NCBI GenBank assembly: GCA_910589315.1
Contig: CAJUTB010000003.1
Coordinates: forward strand, 62,001 to 126,000
Length of the DNA: 64,000 nucleotides
Direction: 5' to 3'
DNA from: an uncultured Oscillibacter sp.
GTDB taxonomy: Bacteria; Bacillota; Clostridia; Oscillospirales; Oscillospiraceae
The notes beneath the pieces are model-generated. The model had not been told where the DNA came from, searched no databases, and worked only from the letters and a program-made list of their open reading frames with translations. Positions 23,546 through 31,569 of this stretch are shown piece after piece (the first letter of the stretch is position 1; each line of letters opens with the position of its first letter). The position numbers and the translations under genes are program-made.

Positions 23546-24703
23546 ATGTTTTCAACCATTGGATACATCATTTGTATCCCCTTTGCCTGGCTGGTGCGGC
23601 TGTTTTACAACCTCACCAGCTCCTATGGCATGGCAATCATTCTCTTTACCGTGGCCATCAAGCTCATCATGCTCCCCTTCCAGATGAAGTCGAAAAAGAG
23701 CATGCTGCGCATGAACCGTATGTCGGGGCGGATGCAGGAGATTCAGAAGAAGTACGCCAACAACCAGCAGAAAATGGGCGAGGAACTCCAGAAGCTCTAC
23801 GCCGAAGAGGGCGTAAACCCTATGTCCGGCTGTCTGTGGAGCTTCCTTCCCCTGCCGATTTTGATGGCCCTGTATTCGATCCTGCGCCAGCCCATCACCC
23901 ATTTCATGATGCTGGGCGCGGACGTGGTCCAGAAGATGGTGGACGCCGTTACCGCGGCGGGAATGGATATGTCCGCCATCGTCCAGATGCGGGACGGCGC
24001 GGCCATCGTCGAAAACGGCTTTACCAAGCTGCTTCCCACCGGCCAGATCAATCTGGTCAACACCATCGCCAGCCAGATGCCGGAGCTGGGAGACACCATT
24101 GACGGCTGGATCAACGTCAACTACAACTTCATCGGCCTGGACATGGCCGCCACGCCCTGGAGCGCCATTACCGACGGCTTCCAGTTCAACTGGGCCTGCA
24201 TCGGTCTGGTTCTGATTCCGATTATCGCCGGCGGCGCACAGTTTTTATTTACCAAAATCTCCATGCGCAGCCAGCCCCAGAACGCCGCGACGGCCAGCAC
24301 CAACCGGATGTTGATGATGATGCCCCTGTTTTCCGTCTACATTGCGTTTACCATGCCCTCCGCCTTGGGCCTGTACTGGATTGCCCAGAGCGGTTTCACG
24401 GCGGTGCAGGAATTCTTCATGACGAAGTTTTTCAACCAAAAGCTGGAAGCCGAGGAAAACGCCCGCTACGAGGCCCGTCAGGCGGACCGCCAGCGGCGGA
24501 TGGAGGAAGCGAAGGTTCTTCAGGAGCAGCAGCGCCGGGAGAACGCGAAAAAGCAGACCCTGAAGGAAAAACGCCAGGCTGCGCAAGCCGCCAAGGAGGA
24601 AAAAGCCCGGAAAGCGGGCATGAGCACTACCGAAGCGGGCCGCGTGGGCGACCGTCCCTATGCCCGGGGCCGGGCCTACAAGGCGGACCGTTATGACGAC
24701 TGA
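23546..24703 (+). CDS. yidC: Membrane protein insertase YidC/OxaI (SpoIIIJ)
   Basis: A 385-residue YidC1-type insertase without the large periplasmic domain of Gram-negative YidC. Five membrane segments can be placed, and the conserved GMAIILFTVAIKLIMLPF (about 29-46), the KKSMLRM cytoplasmic helix and NPMSGCLWSFLPLPILMALY (about 91-110) mark the catalytic core. The C-terminal tail (about 300-385) is long, charged and coiled-coil-like. The extracellular region between helices two and three is longer than in Bacillus SpoIIIJ. ATG 23546 follows TGGAGGAAA. Confidence 0.95.
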   Translation: MFSTIGYIICIPFAWLVRLFYNLTSSYGMAIILFTVAIKLIMLPFQMKSKKSMLRMNRMSGRMQEIQKKYANNQQKMGEELQKLYAEEGVNPMSGCLWSFLPLPILMALYSILRQPITHFMMLGADVVQKMVDAVTAAGMDMSAIVQMRDGAAIVENGFTKLLPTGQINLVNTIASQMPELGDTIDGWINVNYNFIGLDMAATPWSAITDGFQFNWACIGLVLIPIIAGGAQFLFTKISMRSQPQNAATASTNRMLMMMPLFSVYIAFTMPSALGLYWIAQSGFTAVQEFFMTKFFNQKLEAEENARYEARQADRQRRMEEAKVLQEQQRRENAKKQTLKEKRQAAQAAKEEKARKAGMSTTEAGRVGDRPYARGRAYKADRYDD

Positions 24704-24722
24704 GAGAAGTGAGGAAACCGTT

Positions 24723-25613
24723 ATGAGAGATTTTATTGATGTAACGGGTAAAAATCAGGAGGACGCAACGAGCAAGGCTCTGGCCCAGCTGGGCCTGGAC
24801 CGGGACGATGTGTCCGTAGAAGTTCTGGAACGGGAGAAAGCGGGCTTTTTAGGCATCGGCAAAAGCCCGGCGAAAATCCGTGTGTACTACGGCCCGGAGA
24901 AGGCCGAACCGAAGCCCGCGCCCTCCGCGCCGAAGCCGGAACCGGAGGAAAAAACAGAGCCGGTGAAACCGGCGGCGAAAGCGGAACGTACGCAGGAGCC
25001 GCCGGCAGAGCGTCCGGAACGGGAACGGCGTCCCCGTCCGGCCGAACGCAAGCCCAAACCGCCCCGCGCCCCGCAGCCGGAGACCGGCGAGCCGGCGGAA
25101 CCAAAGCCGGAGGCTTCCCCCGCCCCCGCTCAGGGGCTGGGCGAGCCGGTGGACGACGAAAAGGCTCAGGCCATCAAGACGTTTTTGAGCGGCCTGCTGA
25201 AGCAGATGGACAGCGAAGCGGACGTTGAGGTTTATCTCCCGGAGAAGGGCCGTTACAAGGTTCTTTTGAAGGGGCAGGGGCTGGGTTCTCTGATTGGACG
25301 CCGGGGCGAGACCCTGGACGCCATCCAGCAGCTGACCAGCTATGCGGTGAACCGCACCGGCGTGCGGGTCCGGGTGCAGCTGGACGCAGAGAACTACCGG
25401 GAAAAGCGGGAGCAGAGCCTTCAGCATCTGGCCCGGAAGGTGGCCGGCAAGGTGGTCCGCTATCACCGGAGCGTGACGCTGGAACCCATGAACGCCTATG
25501 AGCGGCACGTGATTCACACGGCCCTCCAGGATTATCCGGGCGTCAGCACCCATTCCACCGGCTCGGACCCCGGACGCCGGGTGGTTGTGACCTACGACCG
25601 GGACAAGCATTGA
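24723..25613 (+). CDS. khpB: RNA-binding protein KhpB (Jag/SpoIIIJ-associated)
   Basis: The 296-residue protein has a Jag N-terminal domain (about 1-55; GFLGIGKSPAKI), a Pro/Glu/Lys-rich linker (about 58-145), a KH domain with GSLIGRRGETLDAIQ (about 180-194) and a C-terminal R3H domain with NAYERHVIHTALQ (about 257-269). KhpB works with KhpA in RNA binding linked to cell elongation and to YidC function. ATG 24723 is preferred over the upstream in-frame start at 24660, which overlaps yidC. mnmE/mnmG, which follow in many Firmicutes, are absent here; a terminator ends the operon. Confidence 0.95.
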   Translation: MRDFIDVTGKNQEDATSKALAQLGLDRDDVSVEVLEREKAGFLGIGKSPAKIRVYYGPEKAEPKPAPSAPKPEPEEKTEPVKPAAKAERTQEPPAERPERERRPRPAERKPKPPRAPQPETGEPAEPKPEASPAPAQGLGEPVDDEKAQAIKTFLSGLLKQMDSEADVEVYLPEKGRYKVLLKGQGLGSLIGRRGETLDAIQQLTSYAVNRTGVRVRVQLDAENYREKREQSLQHLARKVAGKVVRYHRSVTLEPMNAYERHVIHTALQDYPGVSTHSTGSDPGRRVVVTYDRDKH

Positions 25614-25625
25614 CCATATCGGGAA

Positions 25626-25655
25626 GGGCTGTGCGGAAACGCACGGCCCTTTTTT
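25626..25655 (+). terminator. Terminator of the rpmH-khpB operon
   Basis: GGGCTGTGCG (25626-25635), GAAA loop, CGCACGGCCC (25640-25649) with a perfect stem, then six T residues. Confidence 0.93.
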
Positions 25656-25677
25656 CACAGACATAAGGAGGAACCGA

Positions 25678-26037
25678 ATGTACTTTGCAGACTGGGACGC
25701 TTTGAAAGCCCATTGTCCGGTTTCCGGCGGGACGTGGGACAAGGAGATTCTGTATGAATATCTGGTGTATTGCTGCAACATCAAATTTTCGGAACACCTG
25801 GACTGTTTTTTTGACCATTACCGGAAAGACGAAGCCCTCGCCGGGCTGCTGTTTGACGTTCTCCTGGACGATTACTATGACGGCTCGGACTCCCAAATGG
25901 GCGCGGCTCACCAGATTGCCAGGATGGACCGGGAGGTCCTGCGGAAATACAAGGCCCGTCTCTTGGAAGCGCAGAAAAACGAGGTCCTGTGGAAACGGCC
26001 CTTTTTCCGGGAGGATTCCGATTTGGAATGGCTGTGA
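25678..26037 (+). CDS. Hypothetical protein
   Basis: A 119-residue acidic soluble protein rich in Asp, Tyr and Trp (FADWDALKAHCPVSGGTWD; LLDDYYDGSDSQMGAAH). AAGGAGG lies five bases before ATG 25678. No family recognised and no membrane segment. It stands between the khpB terminator and the flavodiiron promoter and is probably monocistronic, though no promoter of its own is obvious. Confidence 0.7.
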   Translation: MYFADWDALKAHCPVSGGTWDKEILYEYLVYCCNIKFSEHLDCFFDHYRKDEALAGLLFDVLLDDYYDGSDSQMGAAHQIARMDREVLRKYKARLLEAQKNEVLWKRPFFREDSDLEWL

Positions 26038-26055
26038 ACCCCAGGGCATTTTTTC

Positions 26056-26084
26056 TTGACAAACCGTCCGGTTTGCGCTAAATT
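26056..26084 (+). promoter_or_regulatory. Sigma-A promoter with palindrome for flavodiiron gene
   Basis: TTGACA (26056-26061), 17-base spacer, TAAATT (26079-26084). The spacer begins with the perfect inverted repeat AAACCG tc CGGTTT (26061-26074), a possible operator. Confidence 0.8.
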
Positions 26085-26120
26085 AAAGTTCGGAAAATAT
26101 AAGAAAAGGAGTCATCCGTT

Positions 26121-27317
26121 ATGCATTGCGTTCGTCCAATTGTCTCTGACGTTCTGCTGGTCGGCGCGTCCGACCGGCGGCTCGCCTTGTTTGAAAACAT
26201 CTACCCCATTCCTCGCGGCGTTTCCTATAACGCCTATCTCGTCCTCGACGAAAAAACCGTCCTGCTGGACACCGCCGACAGCGCAGTATCCGTCCGCTTC
26301 CTGGAAAACCTCGCCCACGGCCTCCAGGGCCGCTCGCTGAATTACATCATCGTAAACCATATGGAGCCGGACCACTGCGCCACCCTTGCGGACGTTCTGC
26401 GCCTTTACCCGGAGGCCAAAATCGTTGCCAGCGCGAAGGCTATTTCCATGATCGGCCAATTCTTTGACTGCGACGTTACAAACCGCTGCACCGCAGTGAA
26501 AGAGGGGGACACCCTCTCCACTGGCCGTCATAATTTTACATTTGCAATGGCCCCCATGGTCCATTGGCCGGAAGTTATGGTCACGTATGACACGACGGAT
26601 AAGATTCTCTTTTCCGCCGACGCCTTCGGCACCTTCGGCGCGCTGAACGGCAACATTTTTGCGGATGAAGTCGCCTTTGAGAGCGAATGGCTTCCCGACG
26701 CCCGGCGTTACTACACCAACATCGTAGGCAAGTACGGTCCCCAGGTGCAGACGCTGCTGAAAAAGGCCGCCGGTCTGGATATCCAGTTTCTCTGCCCGCT
26801 TCACGGTCCCATCTGGCGGGAAAATACCGGCTGGTTTGTGGAGAAGTACCAGCGTTGGAGCAGCTACACGCCGGAGGAAAACACGGTTGCCATTTTCTGC
26901 GGCTCGGTCTACGGAAACACCGAAAACGCCGCCGACATCCTGGCCGCGGCTCTGGCCGAACGGGGCGTGCGGCACGTCGCCCTGTACGATGTTTCCCACA
27001 CCGATCTTTCTCATCTGGTGGCGGAAGCGTTCCGGTGCAGTCATCTGGTTTTTGCCTCCGCAACTTATAACAACGGCATTTTCACCCCCATGGAAACGCT
27101 GCTGATGGACCTCAAGGCCCACAACCTGCAAAACCGTACGGTGGCGTTGATTGAAAACGGCACCTGGGCCCCCCAGGCCGGGAAGCTGATGGGCGAGCTG
27201 GTAAACGGCATGAAAAACATGACGCTGCTGGAGGGAACCGTTTCGCTGAAGTCTGCCGTAAAAGAGCGGGCGTCTTTGGAGTCCCTGGCCGACGCTTTGG
27301 CCGCCGGATTGCAGTAA
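26121..27317 (+). CDS. Flavodiiron protein (FprA-type, O2/NO reductase)
   Basis: Flavodiiron proteins reduce oxygen to water and/or NO to N2O, protecting strict anaerobes. The 398-residue protein has the two expected parts: an MBL-like diiron domain (about 1-250) with the ligand motif HMEPDH (about 79-84) and further His/Asp ligands including HGPIW, and a C-terminal flavodoxin domain (about 253-398) with the FMN phosphate loop FCGSVYGNTENAA. No rubredoxin or NADH-oxidoreductase extension is present, so electrons come from a separate rubredoxin. It is monocistronic with its own promoter. Confidence 0.94.
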   Translation: MHCVRPIVSDVLLVGASDRRLALFENIYPIPRGVSYNAYLVLDEKTVLLDTADSAVSVRFLENLAHGLQGRSLNYIIVNHMEPDHCATLADVLRLYPEAKIVASAKAISMIGQFFDCDVTNRCTAVKEGDTLSTGRHNFTFAMAPMVHWPEVMVTYDTTDKILFSADAFGTFGALNGNIFADEVAFESEWLPDARRYYTNIVGKYGPQVQTLLKKAAGLDIQFLCPLHGPIWRENTGWFVEKYQRWSSYTPEENTVAIFCGSVYGNTENAADILAAALAERGVRHVALYDVSHTDLSHLVAEAFRCSHLVFASATYNNGIFTPMETLLMDLKAHNLQNRTVALIENGTWAPQAGKLMGELVNGMKNMTLLEGTVSLKSAVKERASLESLADALAAGLQ

Positions 27318-27342
27318 ACCGGTCCCCACGGCGGAAGGGGCC

Positions 27343-27371
27343 TTGACACACGGAACAAAGACTGTTAATAT
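27343..27371 (+). promoter_or_regulatory. Sigma-A promoter of the T-box operon
   Basis: TTGACA (27343-27348), 17-base spacer, TAATAT (27366-27371), immediately before the T-box leader. Confidence 0.85.
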
Positions 27372-27377
27372 ACTGAC

Positions 27378-27596
27378 CTAGAAAGTGAATAGCGCGAGGA
27401 ACGGAAAGAGTAACAGCATTCTCCAAGGAACAGAAAGGGCGCGCCGCCGGCTGAGAGCGCGCCTGCTGCGGAAGCTGTGAAAGTGCGTCCGGGAGCGCAC
27501 GCGGCCTGCGTGACAGGCTATTTGAGTAATAAATGAGAGTGGAACCGCGATTCGTCGCCTCTCGTACCTTGGGGTACGAGAGGTTTCCTTTTTCTC
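27378..27596 (+). promoter_or_regulatory. T-box riboswitch (probably tRNA-Cys)
   Basis: The leader carries the T-box core AATGAGAGTGGAACCGCG (27532-27549) that pairs with the tRNA acceptor end, then a terminator CCTCTCGTACC ttgg GGTACGAGAGG (27558-27583) with a T-rich tail. Upstream lie the stem-I elements, including a strong GGGCGCGC/GCGCGCC hairpin. Uncharged tRNA binding would favour the antiterminator and open the operon. The cysE and cysS genes downstream indicate cysteine; TGC triplets occur in the 3' part of stem I (for example 27484-27486), but I could not fold it to prove which is the specifier. Confidence 0.93.
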
Positions 27597-27668
27597 TCAG
27601 GAATAAGAACGTTCGCCGCTCCCGGCCTGATTTTTTGCGGCCTGTTTCTTTTTAGGAGGTTTTTCCAT

Positions 27669-28334
27669 ATGGCAAAACGCGTCACCCGTCTGGGCGGCCT
27701 GCTGGCCGCCTACCAGCGGCGCGACCCCGCCGCCCGCAGCAAACTGGAGGTCTTTTTCCTTTATCCCGGCGTTCATGCCGTGATCTGGCACCGCGTCGCC
27801 CACTGGCTTTACCAGCGGCAGCATTTCTTTCTGGCCCGCTGGGTCTCCCAGCACGCCCGGAAAAAAACCGGCATCGAAATCCATCCCGGCGCGAAAATCG
27901 GCCGCCGCCTGGTAATTGATCATGGTATGGGCATTGTCATCGGAGAAACCGCTGAAATCGGAGATGACTGCCTGATTTACCACGGCGTCACCCTGGGCGG
28001 CACCGGCAAGGACCAGGGCAAGCGTCATCCCACCATCGGCAATAACGTGTTGATCTCCTGCGGGGCCAAGGTCCTGGGGCCGTTCAAGGTGGGGGATAAC
28101 GCCCGCATTGCCGCCAATGCCGTGGTTTTGTCCGAGGTCCCGGAAAACGCCACCGCCGTGGGCATCCCGGCGCAGATCGTCCGCATCGCGGGCCGCACCA
28201 CCCACTATGCCGACGACGTGGACCAGACCAGCGTCCAGAATCCCACGCTGGAAAAGCTGTCCACGCTGACCGCCCGGCTGGAAAAACTGGAGGCCGAACG
28301 CAAGAAGGACGAAAAAGATCAGCTCCCCGCCTGA
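27669..28334 (+). CDS. cysE: Serine O-acetyltransferase
   Basis: CysE makes O-acetylserine from serine and acetyl-CoA, the first step of cysteine synthesis. The 221-residue short form begins with the N-terminal helical domain and continues with left-handed beta-helix hexapeptide repeats (IEIHPGAKIG...LVIDHGMGIVIGETAEIG), with catalytic Asp/His in IDHGMG (about residues 86-91) and the CoA-loop GVTLGGTG. ATG 27669 follows AGGAGG. It is controlled by the T-box in its leader and shares the operon with cysS. Confidence 0.95.
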   Translation: MAKRVTRLGGLLAAYQRRDPAARSKLEVFFLYPGVHAVIWHRVAHWLYQRQHFFLARWVSQHARKKTGIEIHPGAKIGRRLVIDHGMGIVIGETAEIGDDCLIYHGVTLGGTGKDQGKRHPTIGNNVLISCGAKVLGPFKVGDNARIAANAVVLSEVPENATAVGIPAQIVRIAGRTTHYADDVDQTSVQNPTLEKLSTLTARLEKLEAERKKDEKDQLPA

Positions 28335-28355
28335 AAACGGAGAAAGGAACCGGAA

Positions 28356-29015
28356 ATGGAACTGGAAAACCGGATTCGCACCCTGTACTCCGCCGGCCGC
28401 CTGGAGGGCTGTACGGAACAGGAGATCCAAGCCGCGCGGGAATTTTTCGGCGCGCTTCCCAAAGCGGTCGAGGACTTCTGGCGCGCCGCCGGACGCACAA
28501 AGCAGCTTCTCTGCGGACAGGACGACTGGCAGTTCCCGGCGTTTTACGAAAGATGGGGCTGGCCCAAAACGTCCCGGGACCTGTCCCTGCTGTGCGAAAA
28601 TCAATACGTCTGCGAAGCGGCGGTGCTGCAAAAGGATTTGTCTCTCCCGGACCCGCCGGTTTACACCCGCATGGCGGCGGACGACGGCCCGTGGCAGTTA
28701 TCCGCCCCCGCCGTCAGCGAGTTCCTGGAAGCTGCCCTGACCTATGAGGCCGTTTGGAGTCTTCCCTACTCCCCGGAAGGATTTTTCTCCCTCACGGAAA
28801 CAGAGCTGCAAACCGTCCGGTCCAAACTGACAAAACACTCCGCCGTCCTGCGAAACTGGCTGGAAATGGAGGTCACCTTTTACAGCAGCCGTCCGGATAA
28901 CCTGCTGGTTGTCATGGACCTGGGGGACGAGTACCAGGCCCTCTACGGCGGCGTCACCCAAGAGAGCTATCAGGCCCTCCTGGATGTCATGGAGGGCCTG
29001 GGAGAGCCGCTCTGA
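28356..29015 (+). CDS. Hypothetical protein inside Cys operon
   Basis: A 219-residue soluble acidic protein, ATG 28356 after AGAAAGGAA, 21 bases after cysE. The N-terminal half (LPKAVEDFWRAAGRTKQLL and WQFPAFYERWGWP) recalls SMI1/KNR4 (SUKH) proteins, where such a 'LP..L..F....G' pattern is common, but the match is not strong enough to assign. Its position between cysE and cysS under a Cys T-box suggests a link to cysteine supply or is a chance passenger. No cysteine-biosynthesis motif is visible. Confidence 0.7.
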   Translation: MELENRIRTLYSAGRLEGCTEQEIQAAREFFGALPKAVEDFWRAAGRTKQLLCGQDDWQFPAFYERWGWPKTSRDLSLLCENQYVCEAAVLQKDLSLPDPPVYTRMAADDGPWQLSAPAVSEFLEAALTYEAVWSLPYSPEGFFSLTETELQTVRSKLTKHSAVLRNWLEMEVTFYSSRPDNLLVVMDLGDEYQALYGGVTQESYQALLDVMEGLGEPL

Positions 29016-29100
29016 CCCCGCCGCGCCTGCGGCATCCAATCCATTCACGAAAAAACGGGCCACCCAAAACCGCGGCCCCTGCAAAACGGAGGATAAGATC

Positions 29101-30543
29101 ATGTACCTGTATAATTCCGCCACTCACAAAAAAGAAGAATTCAAAACCCATACCCCCGGCCGGGTGGAAATGTACACCTGCGGCCCCACCGTCTACCATT
29201 TCGCCCACATCGGCAACCTGCGGAGCTATATCATGGAGGACGTTCTGGAAAAGTACCTCCGGGAAGCGGGCTATGTAGTCAACCGCGTCATGAACATCAC
29301 CGACGTCGGGCATCTGGCCAGCGACGCGGACACCGGCGAAGATAAAATGCTCAAAGGAGCCAAGCGGGAACACAAAAGCGTTCTGGAAATCGCCCAGTTC
29401 TATACCGACGCCTTCTTCGCCGACTGCCAGAAGCTGAACGTCAAACGCCCCGACGTTGTTCAGCCCGCCACAGGATGCATTGCCGAATATATCCAGATCA
29501 TCTCCAAGCTGGTGGACACCGGCTACGCCTATCTCGCAGGCGGAAACGTCTATTTCGACACCTCCAAGCTGGAACGCTACTATATTTTCAACGACCATGA
29601 CGAGGAGGATCTGGCCGTTGGCGTCCGGGAGGGCGTGGAGGCGGATGCCAACAAGCGCAGCAAAAATGATTTCGTCCTCTGGTTCACCAAGAGCAAATTT
29701 GAAGACCAGGCCCTGAAATGGGACTCCCCCTGGGGCGTGGGCTATCCCGGCTGGCATATCGAATGCTCCGGCATCTCCATGAAGTACAACGGCGAATACC
29801 TGGACCTGCACTGCGGCGGCGTGGACAACGCTTTCCCTCACCACACCAACGAAATTGCCCAATCCGAGAGCTATCTGGGCCATGAGTGGTGCCCCCAGTG
29901 GTTCCATGTGCATCACCTGAACACCCCTGAGGGCAAAATGTCCAAATCCAAGGGCGAATTCCTGACGGTTTCGCTGCTGGAAAAAAACGGGTACGACCCC
30001 CTTGCCTACCGCTATTTCTGCCTCCAGAGCCACTACCGCAAAGCCCTGGTCTTTACCTGGGAAAACCTCGACAACGCCGCCGCCGCTTACGGAAAACTCC
30101 TCAACCGGATTGCGGCCTTGCAGCCCGGCGGGGACGTGGACGCGGCGGTATGTCAGGATTACAAGGACAAATTCCTTCAGCAGATGGGCAACGACCTGAA
30201 TACCTCCATGGGCATCACGGCGGTGTTTGACGCCCTGAAGGCCAAAACCAACGACGCGACCAAGCTGGCCATGATCGGGGAATTTGACCGCGTGCTGTCC
30301 CTGAGCCTGCTGGAAAAGGCCGCCCAGCTGCGGGAAAAAGCCGCCCAGACCGTCCAGAGCGGCGGAAGCGGCTACCTGATCACCGGCGAGGGCGACCCGG
30401 AAATTGACGCGCTGGTTTTGCAGCGTTACGAGGCCAAAAAGGCGAAGAATTTCGCGGAGGCCGACCGTATCCGGGACGAACTGAACGCCAGGGGAATCGA
30501 GCTGACCGACGTGAAGGGCGGCGCAAACTGGAAACGCGTGTGA
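29101..30543 (+). CDS. cysS: Cysteinyl-tRNA synthetase
   Basis: CysS charges tRNA-Cys. The 480-residue class-I synthetase shows the zinc-site cysteine in MYTCGPTVYHFAHIGN (about residues 20-35) with the HIGN version of HIGH, further zinc ligands in HIECSGIS (C at about 220) and HHTNEIAQSE, and KMSKSKG (about 280-286). Start ATG 29101 has a GGAGG site; upstream in-frame codons run back into the preceding gene and are rejected. It is the last gene of the T-box operon and is followed by a terminator. Confidence 0.97.
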   Translation: MYLYNSATHKKEEFKTHTPGRVEMYTCGPTVYHFAHIGNLRSYIMEDVLEKYLREAGYVVNRVMNITDVGHLASDADTGEDKMLKGAKREHKSVLEIAQFYTDAFFADCQKLNVKRPDVVQPATGCIAEYIQIISKLVDTGYAYLAGGNVYFDTSKLERYYIFNDHDEEDLAVGVREGVEADANKRSKNDFVLWFTKSKFEDQALKWDSPWGVGYPGWHIECSGISMKYNGEYLDLHCGGVDNAFPHHTNEIAQSESYLGHEWCPQWFHVHHLNTPEGKMSKSKGEFLTVSLLEKNGYDPLAYRYFCLQSHYRKALVFTWENLDNAAAAYGKLLNRIAALQPGGDVDAAVCQDYKDKFLQQMGNDLNTSMGITAVFDALKAKTNDATKLAMIGEFDRVLSLSLLEKAAQLREKAAQTVQSGGSGYLITGEGDPEIDALVLQRYEAKKAKNFAEADRIRDELNARGIELTDVKGGANWKRV

Positions 30544-30554
30544 GAACGCAAAAC

Positions 30555-30586
30555 GAAGCACCGGAGAACCCCGGTGCTTCTTATTT
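30555..30586 (+). terminator. Terminator after cysS
   Basis: GAAGCACCGG (30555-30564) pairs perfectly with CCGGTGCTTC (30571-30580), followed by TTATTT. Confidence 0.85.
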
Positions 30587-30635
30587 GCCCTTCCTGGAAA
30601 CATCCCTTCGCGCTTTCGGAGGATTGCGCGGGATT

Positions 30636-30935
30636 TCAACGGTCACTTCCCAACAAATCCTCTACCAGATATTGCAGATGCTCCACCTGAGAGGGCGTTA
30701 AGCCTGTGACATTCAATGTTTGCGGCGAAGCCTGCTTATCAATATTCCGGCCCAGCAGAAAATCCGTGGTGACCTGAAAGAAATCGGCAATCCGAACCAG
30801 TTTTTCAACGGACGGTATAATATTGCCGTTTTCCCAATTGCTCAGGCTTTGTTTGCTCACGCCTATTGCATTTGCAAACTCCTCCAGGCCCATTTTCCTC
30901 ATTTTCCGCAAAGCCCGCATCCGTTTTCCCAGCAT
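30636..30935 (-). CDS. XRE-family transcriptional regulator
   Basis: A 99-residue protein: N-terminal Cro/CI HTH (LEEFANAIGVSKQSLSNWE, about residues 13-31), the usual DFLLGRNID after it, and a C-terminal 35-residue tail that may mediate dimerisation (LTPSQVEHLQYLVEDLL). ATG 30935 follows GGGGGGAG; the open frame to 31091 lacks a site. Target unknown; the adjacent 630-base gap with hairpins is a candidate regulatory region. Confidence 0.85.
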   Translation of the reverse strand: MLGKRMRALRKMRKMGLEEFANAIGVSKQSLSNWENGNIIPSVEKLVRIADFFQVTTDFLLGRNIDKQASPQTLNVTGLTPSQVEHLQYLVEDLLGSDR

Positions 30936-31018
30936 ACGACGCTCCCCCCTTCCGCGATACGAATTACAAATAAGCTCTGTCTGATCTAGCAACGCTCTGT
31001 TGGACACCCCCCAAACCG

Positions 31019-31057
31019 AAACGCCCCCGGAATCTGCCGGCGATTCCAGGGGCGTTT
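31019..31057. other. Strong inverted repeat in large intergenic region
   Basis: AAACGCCCC c GGAATC (31019-31034) pairs with GATTCC a GGGGCGTTT (31042-31057) around a seven-base loop. A second weaker hairpin GCGGTGT/ACACCGC lies at about 31224-31254. The rest of 30936-31337 holds no credible gene. The hairpin could end a minus-strand transcript arriving from the right, or belong to the XRE control region. Confidence 0.6.
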
Positions 31058-31337
31058 GGAGTTCCGGCCTTTTCAGCCGGTTCCTGTTCATTATACGGTC
31101 CAGCGAACGAACTCCCCGGGCGGGTTAAAAGCGGATGGGAAGCTACAACACAAAAGGGCTTGGTTGCTTTTGATTGTATGATTCTCCAATCCCGCCCGAG
31201 GATGTCCGCCGGAAACACAAACGCGGTGTCGAGTTTTTGATCCCCAACACCGCCTCTTAAAAAAGCGTACGCACGCCCATTGCCCCAATTCGTCAAATCC
31301 CCAATGATTGCATGATAGGAGGTGTTGTCAAAAACAC

Positions 31338-31366
31338 TTGCAATCTAGAAGGTGTTTGGGTATAAT
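31338..31366 (+). promoter_or_regulatory. Sigma-A promoter of candidate small RNA
   Basis: TTGCAA (31338-31343), 17-base spacer, perfect TATAAT (31361-31366). No protein-coding gene starts downstream before a strong terminator about 190 bases later. Confidence 0.75.
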
Positions 31367-31372
31367 GGGTTT

Positions 31373-31561
31373 GTGGTGCAGTGAAAACTGCTGTGCTGAG
31401 TGCTGTGTTCACTCGTACAGGGCCGCCGGGTGCTCCTACACCTTGCGGCCTGCCGCAATTCATGTCTCCACTTATATTCTAACCGAAACTTCTCCAAAAT
31501 GCAAGAGATTTTTTCTAATTTTGACAAAAAACAGGGACGGTTCAAAGCCGTCCCTGTTTTT
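31373..31561 (+). ncRNA. Candidate structured small RNA
   Basis: The stretch between a near-consensus promoter and a perfect terminator is about 190 nt and contains no gene with a ribosome site that ends before the terminator. It holds a closing helix AGTGAA (31380-31385)/TTCACT (31408-31413) and a stable hairpin GGCCGC cg GGTG ctccta CACC tt GCGGCC (31421-31450). It does not match SRP RNA, tmRNA, RNase P or a clear 6S consensus that I can recognise. The terminator is shared with the convergent SLH gene, so the alternative is that only the minus-strand gene uses it. Confidence 0.5.
31527..31561. terminator. Bidirectional terminator
   Basis: AAAAACAGGGACGG pairs perfectly with CCGTCCCTGTTTTT around a short loop, with T-runs in both directions; it serves the SLH gene (minus) and the candidate small RNA (plus). 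Confidence 0.93.
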
Positions 31562-31569
31562 ATTGCTTT

